From assembly GCA_900551365.1 (NCBI GenBank), contig URVZ01000046.1, positions 1 through 13,708 on the forward strand: a stretch of 13,708 nt of DNA, written 5' to 3'. Source of the DNA: an uncultured Collinsella sp. (GTDB lineage: Bacteria; Actinomycetota; Coriobacteriia; Coriobacteriales; Coriobacteriaceae). The position numbers and the translations under genes are program-made. The notes beneath the pieces were generated by a model that saw nothing but the letters and a program-made list of their open reading frames with translations, ran no database searches and was not told the DNA's origin. Positions 9,589-13,708 of this stretch are shown here, one piece after another (the first letter of the stretch is position 1; every line of letters begins with the position of its first letter).

Positions 9589-10978
9589 ACTCCTCGGTAT
9601 GCGCCCCATCAAGCTCATAGAACTTGGTGGATGCCGGCAGGAACATCAGGTCGACGTCACCGATCGGGCCCGAACGGTTCTTGGCCACGACGATACGCGT
9701 AACGCCCTCGTCGGGTCGATCGTCACGCGAGGCCTCGGCCTCATCGGCGGAGCGGTCCAAGAACATAACGATGTCGGCGTCCTGCTCGATGGAGCCCGAT
9801 TCACGCAGGTCGGACAGCTGCGGGCGCTTGCCGGTACGGGACTCAACCTGACGCGACAGCTGCGACAGTGCAATGAGCGGGATCTTGAGCTCCTTGGCCA
9901 TGATCTTTAAACCACGCGACATCTCGGAGACCTCGACGGTACGGCTCTCGGAGCGACGCCCCGGCGGAGGACTCACCAGCTGCAGGTAGTCCAGGATGAT
10001 GATCGCCTTCTCCTTGTTGTGGAGCATGCGGCGGCTCTTGGCGCGGATCTCGGTCACCGTGGTGCCGGGCGTATCGTCAATCAGAATGTCGAGCTTAGAC
10101 AAGGTCTGCGTGGCCTCGTTGATATTGGCCCACTGCTCGGGGCTAATGCGGCCCGTACGGAAGTCGCTGATTGAGATCATGGCGTAGGCGCAAATCAGGC
10201 GCTGGGCAATTTCCTTGCCCGACATCTCCAGCGAAAAGAAGCCAACGGTATAGCCCGCAGCGGCGGCATTCAGCGCCAGGTTCAGAGCGAACGACGTCTT
10301 ACCCACGGCAGGGCGGGCGCCGATAATGATGAGCTGGCCCTCGCGGAAGCCCATGAGCATGCGGTCGAGCGACGGGAAGCCGGTGGGCACGCCCGCGGCC
10401 TGTCCGCCGGCCTTGCACACTTCCTCGGCCTCGTTATAGGCCTCGACCATAAACTCGGTCAGTGTCTTATAGCTCGACTTGACCTCGCGCGCCGTGACCT
10501 TGAGCAGTTTACTCTCGGCCAGTTCCACGACCTCTTTGGTGTCGGTAGGGGCGTTATAGGCCAGCGCATTGATCTCGTTGGTGGCACCGATCAGCTCGCG
10601 CAGCATCGAGTCGCGACGGACGATGGCGGCATGGTGCTGCCAGTTCACGAGCGACAGGGTCTGACCCATCAGCTCCAAAATGTAGGCCTCGCCGCCCACG
10701 GCATCAAGCTTGTTGATGCTGCGCAGGTAATCGATCAGCGATATGGAGTCGATGGGAATGCGGCTGTTGTACATATCGACCATCGCGGTGTAGATGGTCT
10801 TATGAATGGGCCGGTAGAAGTCATCGGGCTGCAGCTCGACCTGGGCCTCCTCGACCACCTCGGGCGACAGCAGCATGGCGGCCAGTACATTGGCCTCTGC
10901 ATCTTGGTTTTGGGGAAGACCCAACTTTGAGCCGCGGTCCTCAACCGTCAGCCCGGTCTCCCTATCGTCATATGCCAT
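9587..10978 (-). CDS. dnaB: Replicative DNA helicase
   Basis: Hexameric 5'-3' helicase that unwinds DNA at the replication fork. The N-terminal domain begins at LPQNQDAEANVLAAMLL (21-37), the form typical of DnaB. The RecA-like domain has Walker A GARPAVGKTS (220-229), FSLEMSG (248-254), Walker B IIILDYLQL (326-334), LSQLSRQVE (371-379) and the arginine-finger region KNRSGPIG (433-440). There is no intein at the Walker A or other usual sites; 463 residues is normal. Three ATGs occur at the start (10990, 10984, 10978). The last is chosen because GAGG sits 6 nt before it. It follows rplI, a common bacterial order, but a strong terminator lies between them, so a separate promoter is expected. 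Confidence 0.97.
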   Translation of the reverse strand: MAYDDRETGLTVEDRGSKLGLPQNQDAEANVLAAMLLSPEVVEEAQVELQPDDFYRPIHKTIYTAMVDMYNSRIPIDSISLIDYLRSINKLDAVGGEAYILELMGQTLSLVNWQHHAAIVRRDSMLRELIGATNEINALAYNAPTDTKEVVELAESKLLKVTAREVKSSYKTLTEFMVEAYNEAEEVCKAGGQAAGVPTGFPSLDRMLMGFREGQLIIIGARPAVGKTSFALNLALNAAAAGYTVGFFSLEMSGKEIAQRLICAYAMISISDFRTGRISPEQWANINEATQTLSKLDILIDDTPGTTVTEIRAKSRRMLHNKEKAIIILDYLQLVSPPPGRRSESRTVEVSEMSRGLKIMAKELKIPLIALSQLSRQVESRTGKRPQLSDLRESGSIEQDADIVMFLDRSADEAEASRDDRPDEGVTRIVVAKNRSGPIGDVDLMFLPASTKFYELDGAHTEE

Positions 10979-11011
10979 GAGCATCCTCATTCATATCGCT
11001 TGCGAGCATCC

Positions 11012-11020
11012 ATAGTATCA
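11012..11020 (-). promoter_or_regulatory. Candidate extended -10 element for dnaB
   Basis: Minus-strand TGATACTAT fits the extended -10 form TGn followed by TACTAT (four of six). No convincing -35 is found 16-18 bp upstream. It lies about 35 bp before the chosen dnaB start in the interval after the rplI terminator, where a promoter is needed. Confidence 0.3.
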
Positions 11021-11132
11021 GCCACAGCCCCAAAACGGGCCGCGCCCCGGCAATCATCACCGAACGAAACGGATGAACGGTCCCGCATGTGGGACTTCAC
11101 CACAACGCCTGCCATGGCGCTCGCTGAGCGTA

Positions 11133-11170
11133 GAAAACAAAAGGGCGCCCTGGTCTCCCAGAGCGCCCTT
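11133..11170 (-). terminator. Intrinsic terminator of the rpsF-ssb-rpsR-rplI operon
   Basis: A 13-bp stem (AAGGGCGCTCTGG with CCAGGGCGCCCTT, one U.G pair in minus-strand RNA) closed by a GAGA tetraloop of the GNRA type, followed by TTGTTTTC. It starts 32 bases after the rplI stop. This is a textbook strong terminator. Confidence 0.95.
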
Positions 11171-11202
11171 CTTAGAACAAGATTGTTGCGTTGCAGCAAA
11201 TG

Positions 11203-11742
11203 CTACTCGGCAGCAGCCTCAGTCTCGACCTCGGCGGTCTCGGCCTCGGCGACCTCAGCGGTCTCCTCAGCCTCAGCCTCGGCAGCGAGCTCCTCGGCGG
11301 TAACGCCAACGAGAACGACAACCTCGGCCTTGATCTCGCGGTACAGCGAGATGGCAACGGTGTGGGCACCGGCAACCTTGATGGGCTTACCGAGCTCGAC
11401 GCGCTTGCGGTCGATGTCCATACCGAGCTGAGCCTTGATGGCGTCAGCGATCATAGCGGCGGTAACGGAGCCAAAGAGGATGCCCTCGTCGCCGACCTTG
11501 ACGTCAACGGTGACCGTCTTGCCCTCGAAGGCAGCCTTGGTCTCGTTGGCGGTAGCCAGACGGACGGCCTCGCGCTTGGCGATGTTGTTGCGACGCTCGT
11601 CAAGCTGCTTGAGGTTGCCCTTGGTGGCGGCAACAGCGAGCTTCTTGGGGAACAGGAAGTTCTCAGCGTAACCCTGAGCGACCTCTACGACGTCACCCTC
11701 GCCGCCCTTGCCCTTGATCTCATCGAGAAGAATAACCTTCAT
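11203..11742 (-). CDS. rplI: Ribosomal protein bL9 with an Ala/Glu-rich tail
   Basis: Large-subunit protein L9. The N-terminal domain MKVILLDEIKGKGGEGDVVEVAQGYAENFLFP is the family signature, followed by the long helix (about 40-75) and the C-terminal domain ending near residue 148. Length is 179 residues against about 150 in E. coli and most bacteria; the extra 31 residues are nearly all Ala, Glu, Thr and Val. GGGAG lies about 9 nt before the ATG. It is the last gene of the operon, 15 bp after rpsR, and is followed by the strong terminator. Confidence 0.97.
   Translation of the reverse strand: MKVILLDEIKGKGGEGDVVEVAQGYAENFLFPKKLAVAATKGNLKQLDERRNNIAKREAVRLATANETKAAFEGKTVTVDVKVGDEGILFGSVTAAMIADAIKAQLGMDIDRKRVELGKPIKVAGAHTVAISLYREIKAEVVVLVGVTAEELAAEAEAEETAEVAEAETAEVETEAAAE
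11206..11298 (-). repeat. rplI: Low-complexity coding repeat for the acidic tail of bL9
   Basis: About 93 bases made of imperfect repeats of GAG, GCT, GCC, ACC and GTC codons, encoding AEELAAEAEAEETAEV-like sequence. Replication slippage could change its length between strains. Seen directly; any function of the tail is unknown. Confidence 0.7.
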
Positions 11743-11757
11743 GATGCGTCTCCCTTC

Positions 11758-12024
11758 TTAGCCGCGGTCGCGGTTGCCACGAGAGGAAACCACGGGGACG
11801 GTGTACGGCAGGAGAGCCATCTCGCGGGCGCGCTTGATGGCGTTGGCGATGTCATGCTGATGCTGCGTGCAAGCGCCAGTGACGCGACGGGGCTTGATCT
11901 TGCCACGGTCGGTCATGTACTTACGGAGAAGCTGAGTATCCTTATAGTCGATGAACTCAGTGTTCTCCTTGCAGAACTGGCAGTACTTACGACGCGGCTG
12001 ACGTGCAGAAAAATCATTAGCCAT
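11758..12024 (-). CDS. rpsR: Ribosomal protein bS18, zinc-binding form
   Basis: Small-subunit protein S18, which pairs with S6 on the platform of the 30S subunit. Core sequence KYCQFCKENTEFIDYKD and TDRGKIKPRRVTGAC is diagnostic. Cys15, Cys18, Cys52 and a His at 55 (or 57) form the likely zinc site of the C+ variant. 88 residues. The start MANDFSARQPRRKYC at 12024 is preferred (AAAGG about 9 nt upstream); the frame stays open to 12075 but that part is unlike S18 and overlaps a hairpin. S6 (rpsF) and single-strand binding protein are encoded upstream, the usual order in bacteria. Confidence 0.97.
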   Translation of the reverse strand: MANDFSARQPRRKYCQFCKENTEFIDYKDTQLLRKYMTDRGKIKPRRVTGACTQHQHDIANAIKRAREMALLPYTVPVVSSRGNRDRG

Positions 12025-12043
12025 GTCAAAATACCTTTCGTTT

Positions 12044-12069
12044 GGCAACTTCGGCGAACCGAAGCCGCC
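12044..12069 (-). promoter_or_regulatory. Hairpin with UUCG loop between ssb and rpsR
   Basis: In minus-strand RNA, GGCGGCUUCGG pairs with CCGAAGUUGCC around UUCG: 11 bp including two adjacent G.U pairs that would be mismatches on the plus strand. It ends 19 bases before the rpsR start codon and next to its ribosome site. AAACGAAAGG follows, so it is not a terminator. A translation control or RNA processing role is inferred. Confidence 0.5.
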
Positions 12070-12096
12070 TCTCACTCAAAAATAGGTGAACAGCCC

Positions 12097-12549
12097 TTAA
12101 AACGGGATGTCCTCATCGTAGACGTCGACCGCGGGCGGCGTAGCCACCGGTGCGGCAGGACGCGGTGCGGGCGCGGGAGCTGCGGGGGCGTAACCGCCCT
12201 GATCGTAGCCACCCTGGCCACCACGGGAGCTCATAAACTCGATCTCATCGACGATGACTTCAAGCTTGCTCCGGCGCTGGCCGTCGCGCTCCCAAGAGCT
12301 GTAGCGCAGCTTGCCCTCGATCGCGACCTTGTTTCCCTTTGCCAGGAAACGGCTCACGGCCTCGGCGCGCGTGCCGAACATGGTGCAGTCGACAAAGTTG
12401 GGATAGTCCTCCCACTCGCCAGTCTGCGGGTTGCGGCGACGATCGTTCACGGCGACGCCAAAGGACAGAACCTGGGTTCCGCCGGCGGTGGCGCGCAGCT
12501 CGGGATCACGCGTGAGGTTACCGGTGATGTTCACTCGATTGATGCTCAT
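12097..12549 (-). CDS. ssb: Single-stranded DNA-binding protein
   Basis: Binds and protects single-stranded DNA during replication, repair and recombination. The OB-fold runs from about residue 1 to 110 (starts MSINRVNITGNLTRDPELR, with VNDRRRNPQTGEWEDYPNFVDC and KGNKVAIEGKLRYSSWERDG). A Gly/Gln then Pro/Ala-rich linker (about 111-140) leads to the acidic tip DVYDEDIPF, the conserved site for partner proteins. Length 150 is typical. GAGGAAG lies about 11 nt upstream of the ATG, a slightly long spacing. It starts 48 bp after rpsF and is followed after 72 bp by rpsR. The linked DnaB helicase gene lies beyond rplI. Confidence 0.97.
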   Translation of the reverse strand: MSINRVNITGNLTRDPELRATAGGTQVLSFGVAVNDRRRNPQTGEWEDYPNFVDCTMFGTRAEAVSRFLAKGNKVAIEGKLRYSSWERDGQRRSKLEVIVDEIEFMSSRGGQGGYDQGGYAPAAPAPAPRPAAPVATPPAVDVYDEDIPF

Positions 12550-12597
12550 AACTCACTACTTCCTCTTGGGGCACAAGCCCAGTCCAAAACGACAGTC

Positions 12598-12891
12598 TTA
12601 CTCCTGGTCGTCGCGACGGACGATCATGTGGCGGACCACGGCGTCGGTGATGCGCAGGACGCGATCAAGCTCGGCGATCTGGGTAGGATCTGCGTGGAAG
12701 TTGATGAGGGTGTAGTCACCATCGGTGAGGTCGTTGATCTCGTAGGCGAGCTTGCGCTTGCCCCACTCGTCAACGGAGTCGACCTTGCCAGCGCCCTCAG
12801 CGATCGTGGTATCGATACGCTTCATAACAGCGAGACGAGTCTCGGGGTCGAGCGACGGGTCAACAAAGAACAGCAGTTCATAAGCCTTCAT
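12598..12891 (-). CDS. rpsF: Ribosomal protein bS6
   Basis: Small-subunit protein S6, partner of S18. MKAYELLFFVDPSLDPETRLAVMKRI and KRKLAYEINDLTDGDYTLINFHAD are typical; 97 residues is a normal length. The ATG at 12891 has a near-perfect site GGAGGTGA about 5 nt upstream, which rules out the longer frame to 12912. It is the first gene of the rpsF-ssb-rpsR-rplI operon. The leader has a hairpin and a candidate promoter; in several bacteria this operon is repressed by the S6:S18 complex binding the rpsF leader, but the CCG-containing element known for that is not obvious here. Confidence 0.97.
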   Translation of the reverse strand: MKAYELLFFVDPSLDPETRLAVMKRIDTTIAEGAGKVDSVDEWGKRKLAYEINDLTDGDYTLINFHADPTQIAELDRVLRITDAVVRHMIVRRDDQE

Positions 12892-12917
12892 ATTGTCACC
12901 TCCTCTGGGCAAATGTG

Positions 12918-12946
12918 GCTCCAGGTCGTGAAGGTGCGCCTGAAGC
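12918..12946 (-). promoter_or_regulatory. Leader hairpin ahead of rpsF
   Basis: GCUUCAGG pairs with CCUGGAGC around a 13-nt loop in minus-strand RNA, 8 bp with one U.G pair that exists only in this orientation. It lies between the candidate promoter and the ribosome site of rpsF. It could be the autoregulatory site of the operon, but it lacks the CCG reported for S6:S18 leaders. Confidence 0.4.
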
Positions 12947-12962
12947 AGGAAAAGACTTGGTA

Positions 12963-12991
12963 ATAATATCTTTCAACCTCCCAGGCTGCAA
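12963..12991 (-). promoter_or_regulatory. Candidate promoter of the rpsF operon
   Basis: Minus-strand TTGCAG (12986-12991) and TATTAT (12963-12968) are spaced 17 bp. The -10 matches five of six, the -35 only three of six. The start would be near 12955, giving a leader of about 64 nt with one hairpin. Confidence 0.45.
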
Positions 12992-13061
12992 GAATGTGCA
13001 GCTACAACCTCATGACCTCCACATATGTCCATACTCACACGGCACTTCATGCGTCTTCCAA

Positions 13062-13081
13062 CCAAATGCTGGCCAAATGCT
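13062..13081. repeat. Tandem 9-mer repeat with 11-bp period
   Basis: CCAAATGCT occurs at 13062-13070 and again at 13073-13081, so the copies lie about one helical turn apart, on the same DNA face. A regulator-binding site is possible but unproven. Confidence 0.4.
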
Positions 13082-13090
13082 TGACGGATC

Positions 13091-13099
13091 TGTGGACAA
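13091..13099 (-). promoter_or_regulatory. DnaA box, actinobacterial consensus
   Basis: Minus-strand TTGTCCACA matches exactly the DnaA box preferred in Streptomyces and Mycobacterium. A weaker copy, ACCTCCACA, lies on the plus strand at 13015-13023. With so few boxes this is not an obvious oriC; it could be a DnaA regulatory site or chance. Confidence 0.4.
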
Positions 13100-13250
13100 G
13101 ATACGGCGCTGCGGGGACAAACCAAATCGAACCGCAGGTCAGCAAGTGCAAGGCTGTGGTCGCAAAATGCATACCAGTGGCTCACAACACCGTTCAAAGA
13201 TTTTTAAAATTGCTGACACGTCGTCTATAAATACCTATTTTGAACAATTT

Positions 13251-13262
13251 GCTGCATGCAGC
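13251..13262. repeat. Perfect 12-bp palindrome
   Basis: GCTGCATGCAGC reads the same on both strands, at the right edge of the AT-rich part of the non-coding block. It could be a dimeric regulator site; no adjacent promoter was recognised. Confidence 0.3.
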
Positions 13263-13340
13263 CATGCTGGTCAGAGCCCGTTTTTGGCCTTCTAGATCCC
13301 GTCACGAAGCCAAGCGTTTCAAAAAATGCCAACTTTTCTG

Positions 13341-13369
13341 TTTGCACTTTGCGATTCCTCGTGTATACT
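13341..13369 (+). promoter_or_regulatory. Promoter of the serine tRNA genes
   Basis: TTTGCA (13341-13346) and TATACT (13364-13369) are spaced 17 bp; they match the consensus at four and five of six positions. Transcription would start near 13376, about 10 bases ahead of the first tRNA, as expected for a tRNA promoter. Confidence 0.6.
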
Positions 13370-13385
13370 GACTTTCGCATTTAAC

Positions 13386-13476
13386 GGAGAGTTGTCCGAG
13401 TGGCCGAAGGAGCACGATTGGAAATCGTGTAGGCGTCAAAAGCGTCTCCAGGGTTCAAATCCCTGACTCTCCGCCA
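13386..13476 (+). tRNA. tRNA-Ser(GGA)
   Basis: Acceptor arms GGAGAGT and ACTCTCC pair fully. The anticodon arm CACGA, loop TTGGAAA, TCGTG gives anticodon GGA, reading UCC and UCU. A long variable arm, as in class II serine tRNAs, is followed by the T arm AGGG TTCAAAT CCCT. The discriminator is G13473 and CCA is encoded (13474-13476). Confidence 0.97.
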
Positions 13477-13484
13477 GTTAATTC

Positions 13485-13515
13485 CAAAGCAGGCCTTTGA
13501 GCCTGCTTTGTTTTT
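13485..13515 (+). terminator. Intrinsic terminator between the two serine tRNA genes
   Basis: CAAAGCAGGC and GCCTGCTTTG form a perfect 10-bp stem around a 6-nt loop, followed by five T. It starts nine bases after the CCA end of the first tRNA. Only nine bases separate its T-tract from the second tRNA. Confidence 0.85.
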
Positions 13516-13524
13516 ACCCCACGC

Positions 13525-13615
13525 GGAGGGGTGGCAGAGTGGTTGAATGCGGCGGTCTCGAAAACCGTTTGGCCTGTATAAGGTCACGAGGGTTCGAATC
13601 CCTCCTCCTCCGCCA
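13525..13615 (+). tRNA. tRNA-Ser(CGA)
   Basis: Acceptor arms GGAGGGG and CTCCTCC pair with one G.T. The anticodon loop CTCGAAA gives anticodon CGA, reading UCG. The long variable arm and T arm GAGGG TTCGAAT CCCTC fit a class II serine tRNA. Discriminator G13612 and encoded CCA (13613-13615). No separate promoter fits in the gap to the terminator upstream. Confidence 0.97.
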
Positions 13616-13626
13616 TTAGATGGTAT

Positions 13627-13649
13627 AAGCCCCAGTAATGGGGCTTTTT
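13627..13649 (+). terminator. Intrinsic terminator after tRNA-Ser(CGA)
   Basis: AAGCCCC and GGGGCTT form a perfect 7-bp stem with a 6-nt loop, and the T run extends to five bases. It starts 11 bases after the encoded CCA. Confidence 0.9.
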
Positions 13650-13667
13650 CTTTGGCTCTGTTAGACC

Positions 13668-13697
13668 ATGATTGACATCTTGCCCAATCATCTTTTT
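13668..13697 (+). other. Second hairpin with T-tract, or start of the next promoter
   Basis: ATGATTG and CAATCAT form a 7-bp stem with a 10-nt loop followed by CTTTTT. The same bases hold a perfect -35 hexamer TTGACA (13672-13677) with TGTAAT 19 bp on, a long spacing. It could be a backup terminator or the promoter of a gene beyond the window. Confidence 0.3.
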
Positions 13698-13708
13698 GTA
13701 ATTGCAAA

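Larger units (their letters stand above)
12992..13340. other. Non-coding block between the rpsF operon and the serine tRNA genes
   Basis: About 350 bp with no convincing gene on either strand. Short open frames here lack ribosome sites and resemble no family. It is more AT-rich than the genes, most clearly at 13196-13250. It holds a perfect actinobacterial DnaA box, a tandem 9-mer repeat, a 12-bp palindrome and a long-spaced inverted repeat GTTCAAA (13192-13198) / TTTGAAC (13239-13245). The two flanking transcription units diverge from it. Confidence 0.7.

Noticed and set aside
9587..10978. Possible intein in DnaB
   Set aside because: The Walker A and following motifs are continuous and the protein has normal length (463 residues).
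11080..11095. Small inverted repeat GTCCC/GGGAC upstream of dnaB
   Set aside because: Five base pairs with a 6-nt spacer is common by chance; no linked motif or T-tract.
11191..12963. Plus-strand 590-codon open frame covering rplI, rpsR, ssb and rpsF
   Set aside because: It is the exact codon-register complement of four sure genes, explained by missing TTA, CTA and TCA codons. It has no family-like sequence.
12973..13230. Small open frames on both strands in the gap upstream of rpsF (74 and 78 codons)
   Set aside because: No ribosome binding site, no recognisable sequence, and composition like non-coding DNA.
13381..13707. Minus-strand 108-residue open frame across the tRNA genes
   Set aside because: It is the antisense of both serine tRNAs and their terminators. 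Phrases such as GGGGGIRTLVTLYRPNGF and RRVRDLNPGDAFDAYT are well-known false proteins from tRNA antisense.

Overview
The window looks like chromosomal housekeeping DNA from a GC-rich actinobacterium, most probably of the class Coriobacteriia (Collinsella-like). This placement is inference: it rests on the GC-rich third codon positions, strong AGGAGG-type ribosome binding sites, the protein flavour, and an exact actinobacterial DnaA box (TTGTCCACA). No search could be run. Every protein gene lies on the minus strand; the two tRNA genes lie on the plus strand at the right end.

Layout, read along the minus strand from right to left. Two serine tRNA genes (anticodons GGA and CGA, both with encoded CCA) occupy 13386-13615 and point away from the protein genes. 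A non-coding block of about 390 bp follows, then the ribosomal/replication operon rpsF-ssb-rpsR-rplI (12891-11203), which closes with a strong intrinsic terminator. Next come dnaB (replicative helicase), purA (IMP to adenylosuccinate), purD (GAR synthetase, TTG start) with a closely linked Nudix ADP-ribose pyrophosphatase gene, and a homodimeric-type ABC exporter gene followed after 19 bp by a single-span membrane protein of unknown function that ends in a strong terminator. Last are carA and the first half of carB (the window cuts carB), which make carbamoyl phosphate for pyrimidines and arginine. Replication, translation and nucleotide-synthesis genes are therefore grouped together, with the exporter and membrane protein as the least explained pair.

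No mobile element, CRISPR array, phage gene or defence system is visible. The more interesting signals are RNA structures. Two hairpins followed by T-tracts, looking like intrinsic terminators, lie inside the 5' coding parts of carA and of the ABC exporter gene. At carA the T-tract coincides with a run of T-ending codons that stands out from its neighbours. Other hairpins contain G.U pairs that form only in minus-strand RNA; they lie ahead of rpsF, between ssb and rpsR, and ahead of the ABC gene. These are hypotheses from reading; folding, Term-seq and ortholog comparison would settle them.
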